The position numbers and the translations under genes are program-made. The notes beneath the pieces are model-generated. The model worked only from the letters and a program-made list of their open reading frames with translations. It ran no database searches and had not been told where the DNA came from. Positions 1 to 6,830 of a stretch of DNA of 15,774 bases are shown here, in pieces. Each line of letters begins with the position of its first letter. Positions within the stretch are counted from its first letter, which is position 1. Origin of the DNA: JBEHWX01 sp048498995. Lineage in GTDB: Bacteria > Bacteroidota > Ignavibacteria > OLB7. The DNA is taken from the NCBI GenBank assembly GCA_048498995.1, contig JBEHWX010000126.1:1-15774 (forward strand), given 5' to 3'.

Positions 1-1
1 C

Positions 2-934
2 GTGCTGCTCGCGAACCTGGTCGCGTGGCTCCAGGCGCGGTCGATGACCCGCTTCGATGCCTCCGGCGCCCGAACCGTCGAGCCGGGATCGCTCACGACC
101 GGCCAAAAGCTCGCCGTCCTGATCCGCGGCGTCTCCATTCCCCGGCCGATGAACCGGCGGACGCCGGCCGATCTCGGCCTCGAGTTCACGACGTACACCA
201 TCCCCTCGGTCAACGGACGCTCGCTCGAGGTCTGGCGCATTCCCGTGGCCGCTCCGCGCGGGACCGCGATCCTCGTCCACGGCTACGCGGCAAGCAAGGA
301 TCAACTGCTGACGGCGGCGGCAACGCTCCACGACCTCGGCTTCGAGACGGTGCTCGTCGACTTCCCCGGCTCCGGCGGGTCGAGCGGGGACCGCACCAGC
401 CTCGGCTGGTACGAGGCGGACGACGTGGCGAGCGTCGTGGCCGGGGAGCGGCGCCTGCATCCGGAGCGCCGGATCGTTCTGGTCGGCGGCTCGATGGGAG
501 CGGTGGCGATTCTCCGCGCGGCCGCCGAGCGCGGCGTAACGGCCGACGCGCTGATCCTCGAAAACCCGTTCGACCGTCTCGCCGACGCCATCGGCGCCCG
601 CTTCGACGCGATGGGGCTGCCGGCCTCACCCGGCACGGAGCTGCTCCTGTTCTGGGGAAGCGTGGAGCTCGGCTTCAACGCCTTCTCCCACAACCCGGTG
701 ACCTATGCCCGATCGGTGCGCGTGCCGACGCTGATGTTCGAGGGGGAGCTGGACGACCGCGCCACGCCGGCGCAGGCGCGCGCCGTGTTCGACCGGATCT
801 CCGCGCCGAAGGAGCTGGTGATGGTGCCGCGCGCCGGGCATGGCCCGCTCAGCCGGATGGCACCGCAGCTCTGGCGGGAGCGCGCCAGGTCGTTTCTCGA
901 TCGCCATCTCCCTCCCTCCCCCGCCCAACGGTGA
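2..934 (+). CDS. Alpha/beta hydrolase, probably 5'-truncated by the window edge
   Basis: Serine hydrolase of the alpha/beta fold; the substrate cannot be told from sequence. The reading frame (310 residues visible) starts one base inside the window at a GTG. The first residues (LLANLVAWL) look like the end of an N-terminal hydrophobic anchor, so the true start probably lies to the left. Seen: oxyanion-region HG at residues 93-94, nucleophile elbow GGSMG with Ser164, acid candidates Asp251/Asp252 in ELDDRATP, and catalytic His280 in AGHGP. That is a complete Ser-Asp-His triad in the usual order. The family includes membrane-anchored esterases and peptidase-like hydrolases. The stop codon overlaps the GTG of the next gene (GTGA, 931-934), so the two are probably co-translated. 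The hydrolase assignment is secure; the specificity is unknown. Confidence 0.88.
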   Translation: MLLANLVAWLQARSMTRFDASGARTVEPGSLTTGQKLAVLIRGVSIPRPMNRRTPADLGLEFTTYTIPSVNGRSLEVWRIPVAAPRGTAILVHGYAASKDQLLTAAATLHDLGFETVLVDFPGSGGSSGDRTSLGWYEADDVASVVAGERRLHPERRIVLVGGSMGAVAILRAAAERGVTADALILENPFDRLADAIGARFDAMGLPASPGTELLLFWGSVELGFNAFSHNPVTYARSVRVPTLMFEGELDDRATPAQARAVFDRISAPKELVMVPRAGHGPLSRMAPQLWRERARSFLDRHLPPSPAQR

Positions 935-1803
935 GCTCCTCGGTCACATATCGCGAATACCCGCCGTCGCCACGGCTCGCCCCCTGGGTCGCGTGCTACT
1001 GGATGCTGACGGCCGGCTCCGCGCACGCCGACCCGGTGCCGAACCGGATCCTTCCCGACGGCTGCGCCGACATCATCCTCGACCTGACCGGCGGCGCCGG
1101 TGTACGGAGCGATACCGCTCTGAGCGATACCGCTCTGGTGGAGCTTCCGTTCGTGGTCGGCGCCATGCGGACCGCCTCGCTCCACACGGTGATCCCCGGC
1201 ACCGCGCTGCTCGGCGTCCGCTTCCGCCCGGGAGGTGCGTATCCGTTCCTGCGCGTTCCGCTGGCGGAGCTGACCGATCTCCAGGTGGGGCTCGACGACC
1301 TCTGGCGGGAGATGGCCGGCGAGCTCCGGGAGCGTGTCCTGGCCGCCGCCGACGCTGGGGAGCGGATCGACACGGTGGAGCGGCTGCTGCTCGGACGGCT
1401 CGAGCGGAGCGAGGCCGGAGCCGACCGCGTCGTCATCGGCGCGATCGGGGCGATCGACGCCGCCCACGGAGCGATCACGGTGAACGAGCTGGAACGGACG
1501 CTCGGCGTGGGACGCCGGACGCTGGAGCGGCGCTTCGCCGAGCGCGTCGGCATTCCGCCGAAGCTCTACTGCCGTATAGCCAGGCTGCGACGTCTGCTTC
1601 CGGCCATCGACGGCGATGCCCGAGAGCCGGACTGGATGGCAATGGTGGTGCGCGGAGGCTACTACGACCAGTCGCATCTGATCGCGGAGGTGAAGGGGCT
1701 CACCGGACTCTCCCCCACCGCATTCCGCGCCGAGCGCCTGCTGTTCCGGAGCGCCGACGAGCCGGCGCCGGCCGATCACGACGCTTCGCGCGACCCTCGG
1801 TAA
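931..1803 (+). CDS. AraC-family transcriptional regulator with DUF6597-like N-terminal domain
   Basis: Predicted DNA-binding transcription regulator of 290 residues. The N-terminal part (about 1-115, with YREYPPSPRLAPWVACYW and RILPDGCADIILDL) resembles the N-terminal domain often placed before AraC helix-turn-helix units (DUF6597 type). The C-terminal part (about 165-272) is an AraC two-HTH unit: first HTH around ITVNELERTLGVGRRTLERR (182-201), second around GGYYDQSHLIAEVKGLTGLSP (242-262). The start is the GTG at 931. It overlaps the hydrolase stop by 4 bp, and the conserved domain begins a few residues later. No Shine-Dalgarno sequence is visible, so translational coupling is inferred. A 15-bp tandem duplication (1108-1137) gives SDTALSDTAL inside the N-terminal domain. 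Its ligand is unknown; control of the neighbouring hydrolase is a guess from position. Confidence 0.9.
   Translation: MSSSVTYREYPPSPRLAPWVACYWMLTAGSAHADPVPNRILPDGCADIILDLTGGAGVRSDTALSDTALVELPFVVGAMRTASLHTVIPGTALLGVRFRPGGAYPFLRVPLAELTDLQVGLDDLWREMAGELRERVLAAADAGERIDTVERLLLGRLERSEAGADRVVIGAIGAIDAAHGAITVNELERTLGVGRRTLERRFAERVGIPPKLYCRIARLRRLLPAIDGDAREPDWMAMVVRGGYYDQSHLIAEVKGLTGLSPTAFRAERLLFRSADEPAPADHDASRDPR
1108..1137 (+). repeat. 15-bp perfect tandem duplication inside the AraC gene
   Basis: AGCGATACCGCTCTG occurs twice in direct succession (1108-1122 and 1123-1137). It keeps frame and duplicates five residues (SDTAL). It lies in a probable surface loop between the two halves of the N-terminal domain and looks like a recent slippage or duplication event. 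Confidence 0.95.
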
Positions 1804-1947
1804 CCATGCCGGTCTCCATGGCGCGGGCTGTCGCATTTCTCCAATGCCGTCATCGGCGGGGATGATAGGTTGCACCGACTTCGCGGCCGCTCCGGCGACG
1901 GAGCGCCCCGCGCCGACAGTTCCATTCGTGCAATCGACGATATCTCC

Positions 1948-2340
1948 ATGACCTACACGAGCCTCACACCGAACCTGATGGTCGACGACGTGAACGCCAC
2001 CGTCGACTTCTATCGCGACATCCTCGGCTTCAACCTGATCGTCTCGGTCCCGGAATCGGGACGCTTCAACTGGGCGATGATGGGGAGCGGCGGCGCGCTG
2101 CTGATGTTCCAGACGCGCGAAAGCCTCGGCGAGGAGCTTCCGATGCTGGCCGAGCGCCCGATCCAGGGAGGGCTCACCCTCTACACCAAGCTCAAGGGAC
2201 TCGACGAGCTTCACGAGCGGGTCAAGTCGACCGGCATCGTGGTCAAGGAGCCGTACACCGCGTTCTACGGCCCGCGCGAGTTCGTGATCCAGGACCCGAA
2301 CGGCTACCTGATCTGCTTCTCCGAGGAGGACGAGCAGTGA
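1948..2340 (+). CDS. VOC-family (glyoxalase/bleomycin-resistance fold) protein
   Basis: A 130-residue single-domain protein of the vicinal oxygen chelate superfamily. Family members are usually metal-dependent lyases, dioxygenases, or drug-binding proteins. Seen: the opening TPNLMVDDVNATVDFYRDILGF (residues 7-28), the typical first beta-alpha-beta of the fold; a central basic/acidic stretch with GGLTLYTKL (74-82); and the C-terminal signature EFVIQDPNGYLICFSE (111-126), with Glu and the DPNG turn. Start chosen at ATG 1948 because the fold begins at once; the frame is open further upstream, but that part is low-complexity. No good Shine-Dalgarno is seen. The gene ends in GTGA shared with the next gene. 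The substrate cannot be inferred; the fold assignment is firm. Confidence 0.88.
   Translation: MTYTSLTPNLMVDDVNATVDFYRDILGFNLIVSVPESGRFNWAMMGSGGALLMFQTRESLGEELPMLAERPIQGGLTLYTKLKGLDELHERVKSTGIVVKEPYTAFYGPREFVIQDPNGYLICFSEEDEQ
2323..2330 (+). promoter_or_regulatory. Ribosome binding site supporting GTG 2337
   Basis: GAGGAGGA, six bases before the GTG at 2337, is a strong Shine-Dalgarno match inside the end of the VOC gene. It favours GTG 2337 over ATG 2427 for the Cdd1-type gene. These bases also encode Glu-Glu, so the match could be partly coincidental. Confidence 0.55.
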
Positions 2341-2675
2341 GCCGCGCGGGAGCCGGCCGGGCACACGGAGCCGGGGGGCGGAGCGCGACGCGGCGCCCCC
2401 CGGCGGATGATCCGAAGTCGGTCGCCATGCGGGATCTCCGGAGAATTCCGGGAGTCGGCGTGAGCGTGGCGGCCGACCTCTGGGGGCTCGGGATACGATC
2501 GGTCGGCGAGCTGCGCGGCCGGGACCCACAGCGTCTCTACGACGAGCTCTGCGAGCGGACGGGGGTGAAGGTGGATCGCTGCATGCTCTACACGTTCCGC
2601 TGCGCGGTCTACTTCGCCGAGCAGAAGGAGCACGATCCGGAGCTGCTGAAGTGGTGGAACTGGAAGGATCGCTGA
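2337..2675 (+). CDS. Small helix-hairpin-helix protein, Cdd1 ('pathogenicity locus'/mitomycin-resistance-like) family
   Basis: A 112-residue protein. The conserved part begins at about residue 31 (ATG 2427) with MRDLRRIPGVGVSVAADLWGLG, a helix-hairpin-helix motif (IPGVG hairpin). It continues through GIRSVGELRGRDPQRLYDELC and ends with RCAVYFAE and LLKWWNWKDR. This order, IPGVG then LY..LC then a Tyr/Trp-rich C-terminus, is that of Cdd1-like proteins. Those proteins carry an HhH usually linked to non-specific DNA binding, but their function is unproven. The first 30 residues are Gly/Ala/Arg-rich and not conserved-looking. GTG 2337 overlaps the VOC stop by 4 bp and has a strong ribosome binding site; ATG 2427 is the alternative start (82 residues). 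VOC and Cdd1 are probably one transcript. Confidence 0.82.
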   Translation: MSRAGAGRAHGAGGRSATRRPPADDPKSVAMRDLRRIPGVGVSVAADLWGLGIRSVGELRGRDPQRLYDELCERTGVKVDRCMLYTFRCAVYFAEQKEHDPELLKWWNWKDR

Positions 2676-2815
2676 GCGCGCATCGCTTCCGGACATCACG
2701 CGGCGCGCGTCGTTCATGCAATCGGGATCGACGATCGAACATCGAGGCGGAGCGGAGCGGGGAATCGTGTAGATTGGCGCCGGCTCCCGTTGTTCCGTTC
2801 GACACGTCTCCGATC

Positions 2816-3355
2816 ATGATCGTTCCTCGCAGACATCGGCAGGGAGAAGAAGGCCTGGAGGGGCTCTTCTCGCGGCGGCTTCGGCTGAAGATCGCGGTCG
2901 CGGTCATGGCGCTGTCGGTCGGCGCCGGTTTTCTGATTCATTACCTGACCACCACCCCGCCCGATCCCGCCAACGTTTCGGCGCTCCCGGTTCGGATCGA
3001 CAGCGTGTGGGGAACTCGCCCGTACAACGCGCGGCAGTCGAAGGAGGTGCAGGTGGCCACGCGTGAGGGGACGTTCGTGATCGAGCAGGTGCTCTGGTCC
3101 GGACGGATCGAGGAGGATTCGCTGGTCGCCCGGCTCGGCCGCGCCGGAAGCTGCACCATCTATCGCCTCGGCGGCGAGAAGGAAGTGGTGGTCGGCATCG
3201 TGGCGCCGGGAGTCGATCTGCCGCCGTCGCTCGGCCTCAAGCAGCTTCGCGACGATCGCGCGAGCAACCTCTACGTCGGCGCGATCCTTCTGCTGGCCGC
3301 GCTCGGCGTCGGGATCTCGATCCGGAATGATCCGGGCCGGCGGAGGGAGGCCTGA
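2816..3355 (+). CDS. Predicted bitopic/two-TM membrane protein, unknown function
   Basis: A 179-residue protein that I do not recognise. It has an N-terminal basic/acidic cytoplasmic-looking stretch (1-23) and a first membrane segment (about 25-44, KIAVAVMALSVGAGFLIHYL). A polar domain of about 100 residues (45-149) has beta-rich segments (VQVATREGTFVIEQVLW, SLVARLG). A second membrane segment follows (about 151-169, NLYVGAILLLAALGVGISI), then a short basic tail. The central domain is probably outside the membrane on the far side of TM1. Start chosen at ATG 2816: the upstream open frame is low-complexity and overlaps the end of the Cdd1 gene. No Shine-Dalgarno is seen. Two more small membrane protein genes follow in the same direction, so a shared transcript is plausible. 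Confidence 0.75.
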   Translation: MIVPRRHRQGEEGLEGLFSRRLRLKIAVAVMALSVGAGFLIHYLTTTPPDPANVSALPVRIDSVWGTRPYNARQSKEVQVATREGTFVIEQVLWSGRIEEDSLVARLGRAGSCTIYRLGGEKEVVVGIVAPGVDLPPSLGLKQLRDDRASNLYVGAILLLAALGVGISIRNDPGRRREA

Positions 3356-3419
3356 TGCGGCCGATCCACGACACGCGTCCCATCGGAGCTCGAGGCCGCG
3401 CCATCATCCGGGGAACGCC

Positions 3420-3896
3420 ATGAAGCTCTCCTCACGCGGCATCGCGATCACCTTCATCATCGTCTGTCTTCCGGGACTGTACGCCGGACACTACGGCATC
3501 ACGACCATAATCGAGGGCATCCGTCCCGAATCGAGGTTGAGGCCGGTGGGTTGGCTCGTCATCGCCTTCATCCTCGTCGGGTACCTGCTCTACGCCGGGT
3601 ATATCTGGATTGCCATGGGCCGGCCGAGGCGCGCGCTGGCGCGCGCGATCTGGAGCGGAACGATCTGGTACAACGCGGCCTGCTTCCTCGGCGCGGCCGG
3701 CAGCCATTACTTCTTCCATACCATCCCTCCGCTCGTCGCCGCCATCTGGAGCATCGCGGCGATCGTCCTCGCGTTCCGGGCCAGACAGGATCTTCTCGTC
3801 GCGCATCCCATATCCGTGAACGCCGAGGCAACCTCGGCCGCGGACCTCTCTTCGCCGATCGCCGATCCCTCCACGCCGCAACCGGAGCAGCCATGA
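3420..3896 (+). CDS. Predicted four-TM membrane protein, unknown function
   Basis: A 158-residue hydrophobic protein without a family I can name. Predicted membrane segments: about 8-25, 43-66, 75-95 and 102-120. A polar tail rich in Ala, Ser and Pro follows (121-158, ending PSTPQPEQP). The motif GHYGITTIIEGI between TM1 and TM2 and the aromatic stretch SHYFFHTIPP between TM3 and TM4 would help find homologues. ATG 3420 is preceded by GGGGA at a suitable distance. The stop overlaps the start of the next gene by 4 bp (ATGA, 3893-3896), so the two are co-translated. It lies 64 bp after the preceding membrane protein gene. Confidence 0.78.
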   Translation: MKLSSRGIAITFIIVCLPGLYAGHYGITTIIEGIRPESRLRPVGWLVIAFILVGYLLYAGYIWIAMGRPRRALARAIWSGTIWYNAACFLGAAGSHYFFHTIPPLVAAIWSIAAIVLAFRARQDLLVAHPISVNAEATSAADLSSPIADPSTPQPEQP

Positions 3897-4426
3897 GCCC
3901 TTCCCCCACCGCTCCGACGCTCTCCCGCGGGCCCGGCATCCTTCGCGGCATCCTCGCGATCGTCGCCGGCTACGTGACCGACGTGGTGCTGACGGTGGCG
4001 GCCGTGCTGGGAAGCCACGCGGGGGCGATCGAGCGGCTGGGCCGCGACGCCGAGATCCAGGTGATCCTCTGGGGCGTGGCACTCGCCTCGCTCGCCGCCG
4101 GCTACGTGACCGCGGCCATCGCCGGGCGCCGCGAGATCATCCACGGCGTCGTTCTCGGCATCGTGCTCCTTCTTCCGGCATGGACCTACTCGCGGGCCCG
4201 CATCCCGTCGGGGCCGGTCGGCTGGGGAACCATCTCCTCGATCGTGATGATCATCCTCCCGATCATCGTTCCGGTCTTCGGCGCCTGGCTCCGGATGCGG
4301 CACCGGCTCCAGCGGGAGGAGCGCATCCCGGTCGGCATGAACGATCTCGCGGAAGCGACGATGGCCTCCGAGACCGACGATATCGAGCCGGACTCCGGTC
4401 ACGATCGCGAGCCGCTGCTACGGTAA
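3893..4426 (+). CDS. Predicted four-TM membrane protein, unknown function
   Basis: A 177-residue membrane protein with a short Ser/Thr/Pro-rich N-terminus. Four predicted membrane segments lie at about 17-39 (with GYVTDVVLTVAAVLG), 56-77 (ending AAGYVTAAIAG), 83-99 and 111-133. An acidic C-terminal tail (150-177) follows. GYVTDV in TM1 and GYVTAAI in TM2 are similar GYVT-type motifs. ATG 3893 overlaps the previous stop and has GGAG six bases upstream, so the start is well supported. Probable operon partner of the preceding gene. Function unknown. Confidence 0.78.
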   Translation: MSPSPTAPTLSRGPGILRGILAIVAGYVTDVVLTVAAVLGSHAGAIERLGRDAEIQVILWGVALASLAAGYVTAAIAGRREIIHGVVLGIVLLLPAWTYSRARIPSGPVGWGTISSIVMIILPIIVPVFGAWLRMRHRLQREERIPVGMNDLAEATMASETDDIEPDSGHDREPLLR

Positions 4427-4523
4427 CGAGCCTCCGGAATCGGCCCTGAAATTGCTCCTCTCCCGGCGCTATCGGCGCCGCGCATCGCGCGCCCTCATCC
4501 CTCGAACGTACCGAGCCAGCATC

Positions 4524-6179
4524 ATGACCCGACTCACGACGTCGAGCGCCTGGAAGGCCCTCGAAGAGCATCACGCCGCCATCGAGCCGCTGCACATGCG
4601 GGAGATGTTCCGCGACGATCCCGAGCGCTTCGAACGCTTCTCGCTGGAGGTCGGCGAGCTGCTGATCGATTACTCCAAGAACCGCGTCACCGACGAGACG
4701 CTCCGCCTGCTCGTCGCGCTTGCCGAGGAGCGGGATCTGCGCGGCTGGACCGAGCGGATGTTCACCGGCGAGAAGATCAACGTCACCGAGCATCGCGCCG
4801 TGCTCCACACCGCGCTCCGGAACCGCTCCGGCGATCCGGTGCTCGTCGACGGACGGGACGTGATGCCGGAGGTGCGGCGCGTGCTCGATCAGATGCGCCG
4901 CTTCAGCGACGCCGTCCGCAATGGCGACTGGCGCGGGCACACCGGCGAGCGGATCACCGACGTGGTGAACATCGGCATCGGCGGCTCAGACCTCGGCCCG
5001 GTGATGGTTACCGAGGCGCTGAAGCCGTATGCCTCCGACACCCTCCGCGTCCACTTCGTCTCGAACGTCGACGGCACCGATATCGCCGAAACCCTCCGGC
5101 GGCTCGACCCGGCCGGCACGCTCTTCATCATCGCCTCCAAGACCTTCACGACGCAGGAGACGATGACCAATGCCCAGACGGCGAAGCGGTGGCTGCTGGA
5201 GCGGCTCGGCGAGGAGCGGGCGGTGGCGCGCCACTTCGTGGCCCTCTCGACCAACGAGGCGGCGGTGACCGCCTTCGGCATCGAGCCGGAGAACATGTTC
5301 GAGTTCTGGGACTGGGTCGGCGGGCGCTACTCCCTCTGGTCGGCGATCGGCCTGTCGATCGCGGTCGCCATCGGGATGGACCGCTTCGAGGAGTTGCTCG
5401 ACGGCGCGCACCAGATGGACCGTCACTTCCGGAGCACGCCGCTGGAGCGGAACGCGCCGGCGATCCTCGGACTGCTCGGCGTCTGGTACGGCAACTTCTT
5501 CGGCTTCGCCAGCCACGCACTGCTTCCCTACGATCAGTATCTCCACCGCTTCCCCGCCTACTTCCAGCAGGGAGACATGGAGAGCAACGGCAAGCGGGTG
5601 ACACGCGACGGCGAGCCGGTGGCGTGGCTGACCGGGCCGGTGATCTGGGGGGAGCCGGGCACCAACGGTCAGCACGCCTTCTTCCAGCTCCTGCATCAGG
5701 GGACGCGGATCGTGCCGGCCGACTTCATCGCGCCGATCGAGAGCCACAACCCGATCGGCCGCCATCACGAGATCCTCCTGTCGAATTTCTTCGCGCAGAC
5801 CGAGGCGCTGATGCGGGGGAAGACGGAGGCGGAGGCGCGCGAGGAGCTGGCGGCCACGGGCATGAGCGCCGAACGGATCGAGGAACTGGCCCCACACAAG
5901 GTGTTCCCCGGAAACCGTCCGACCACGACCATCCTTCTCCGGAAAATCACCCCCCATTCGCTCGGCGCGCTGATCGCGCTCTACGAGCACAAGATCTTCG
6001 TGCAGGGGATCATCTGGGGGATCAACTCCTTCGATCAGTGGGGGGTCGAGCTCGGCAAGCAGCTTTCCGGAGCGATTCTCCCGGAGCTCGACGGCGACGA
6101 CGAGATCACCTCGCACGACGCCTCCACCAACGGCCTGATCAACCGGTTCAAGAAGTGGCGCGCGGTGGGGGTGGCATGA
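4524..6179 (+). CDS. pgi: Glucose-6-phosphate isomerase
   Basis: Cytoplasmic glycolytic/gluconeogenic enzyme interconverting glucose 6-phosphate and fructose 6-phosphate. The 551 residues match the long form (the E. coli enzyme is about 549). Seen: sugar-phosphate (SIS) binding GIGGSDLGP (151-159) and SKTFTTQET (205-213); PGI signature with catalytic Glu353 in GDMESNGK; catalytic His384 in NGQHAFFQL; and the C-terminal signature FDQWGVELGK with catalytic Lys512. All three catalytic residues sit two positions before their E. coli counterparts, so the enzyme should be active. Start at ATG 4524 (TRLTTSSAWKALEEH), which fits the family N-terminus; no clear Shine-Dalgarno. The stop overlaps the cupin start by 4 bp. 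Confidence 0.98.
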   Translation: MTRLTTSSAWKALEEHHAAIEPLHMREMFRDDPERFERFSLEVGELLIDYSKNRVTDETLRLLVALAEERDLRGWTERMFTGEKINVTEHRAVLHTALRNRSGDPVLVDGRDVMPEVRRVLDQMRRFSDAVRNGDWRGHTGERITDVVNIGIGGSDLGPVMVTEALKPYASDTLRVHFVSNVDGTDIAETLRRLDPAGTLFIIASKTFTTQETMTNAQTAKRWLLERLGEERAVARHFVALSTNEAAVTAFGIEPENMFEFWDWVGGRYSLWSAIGLSIAVAIGMDRFEELLDGAHQMDRHFRSTPLERNAPAILGLLGVWYGNFFGFASHALLPYDQYLHRFPAYFQQGDMESNGKRVTRDGEPVAWLTGPVIWGEPGTNGQHAFFQLLHQGTRIVPADFIAPIESHNPIGRHHEILLSNFFAQTEALMRGKTEAEAREELAATGMSAERIEELAPHKVFPGNRPTTTILLRKITPHSLGALIALYEHKIFVQGIIWGINSFDQWGVELGKQLSGAILPELDGDDEITSHDASTNGLINRFKKWRAVGVA

Positions 6180-6550
6180 GTCGATGGCGCCACGGCAACG
6201 CGCTGGAGGATGGCGCCTCGCACGGCGGGTGGATGCTCGGCCACTTCATCCCGCCAGACGAGTCGCTCCGCTCGACCGGCGACGTGGAGGTGAAGTGGGC
6301 GCGCCATGATGCCGGCGACGGACGGAGCGCCTGGGCCACGAACGATGTGGCCACCACCCTCTCGATCCTCGTCCGCGGACGCTTCAGGATCATCTTCGAG
6401 GGGGCCGAAGCGCTGCTCGAGCGGGAGGGGGATTACGCGCTCTGGGGCCCCGGCGTGCCCCACACCTGGCGGGCCGAGGAGGAATCGGTGATCGTCACCG
6501 TCCGCTGGCCCTCCCTCGCCGGCGACAGTCGCGGCGAGAGCGCGCGCTGA
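6176..6550 (+). CDS. Small single-domain cupin protein
   Basis: A 124-residue protein whose middle and C-terminal parts form a cupin barrel. LSILVRGRFRIIFE (about 63-76) corresponds to cupin motif 1 and LEREGDYALWGPGVPHTWRAEEESVIVTVRWPS (about 80-112) to motif 2, with His96 in the PHTW turn. Motif 1 lacks the usual HxH, so metal binding may be incomplete or absent. The ATG overlaps the pgi stop (ATGA 6176-6179), indicating translational coupling. A partner role in sugar-phosphate metabolism is possible but not shown. The last codons (GESAR) and the TGA stop overlap a copy of the palindromic repeat arm (6540-6565), so the C-terminus may have been altered by repeat insertion. Confidence 0.8.
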   Translation: MSRWRHGNALEDGASHGGWMLGHFIPPDESLRSTGDVEVKWARHDAGDGRSAWATNDVATTLSILVRGRFRIIFEGAEALLEREGDYALWGPGVPHTWRAEEESVIVTVRWPSLAGDSRGESAR

Positions 6551-6565
6551 AGCCGCGCGCCCACC
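6540..6565 (-). repeat. Solo palindromic repeat arm overlapping the cupin stop codon
   Basis: Stem GCGCGCG (6540-6546), 7-base loop CTGAAGC, stem CGCGCGC (6554-6560), then CCACC. It aligns base for base with the repeat arm at 11056-11081 (GCGCACG, CTGAAGA, CGTGCGC, CTACC). The A-T pair in the stem is replaced by G-C, so pairing is kept. The minus-strand reading matches the left-arm orientation. The cupin TGA stop (6548-6550) lies in the loop. Confidence 0.75.
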
Positions 6566-6830
6566 GATGTCTCCGGCGTACTGGCGCCCCCGTGGCCCCC
6601 GTTCCGGCGCGTGCATTCATGAGCGGGATAGTTGCGTATCTCGCACCGGGGATGGAAGCCTCGGCGGACGGCGGCTGATCGGTCGCGATGCGAGCCATAT
6701 CGGGCACGGTAATGGAAGGAACTCGGGCAGATCGTCACGTGCCGACGTGACCGCGAATCGCCGGAGAGGGCATCGGAGTGCCGTGGTGCCGGTGTGACGC
6801 GTTGTGGGGAATTCCTGTGGGGAGGCTGTC
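6551..6830. other. 280-bp intergenic region upstream of the TPR gene
   Basis: No convincing gene on either strand. It contains the end of the solo repeat arm (to 6565), a GC-rich stretch of unknown origin (6566-6720), an 18-bp operator-like palindrome (6734-6751), and the ribosome binding site of the TPR gene (GGAGG at 6821-6825). The promoter of the TPR gene should lie here, but I see no convincing -35/-10 pair. Confidence 0.6.
6734..6751. promoter_or_regulatory. Perfect inverted repeat, possible operator
   Basis: GTCACGT-GCCG-ACGTGAC: two perfect 7-bp half-sites with a 4-bp spacer, centred about 88 bp upstream of the TPR gene start. The size and symmetry suit a dimeric regulator. It has no T-run and no gene ends just before it, so a terminator is less likely. 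The cognate regulator is unknown. Confidence 0.45.

Noticed and set aside
25..930. In-frame upstream extension of the AraC gene
   Set aside because: The extension is Arg/Pro/Gly-rich out-of-frame reading of the hydrolase; the conserved domain starts just after GTG 931.
2699..2722. Possible degenerate repeat arm (GGCGCGCGTCGTT) before the 2816 gene
   Set aside because: Only the left stem and loop resemble the arm; the right stem is missing, so chance similarity is likely.
703..2907. Minus-strand open frame of 734 codons
   Set aside because: It runs antisense through the hydrolase, AraC, VOC and Cdd1 genes and its translation is Arg/Pro/His-rich without domains. This is a typical high-GC shadow.
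4986..6116. Minus-strand open frame of 376 codons
   Set aside because: Lies wholly inside pgi, which is intact on the plus strand with all catalytic residues.
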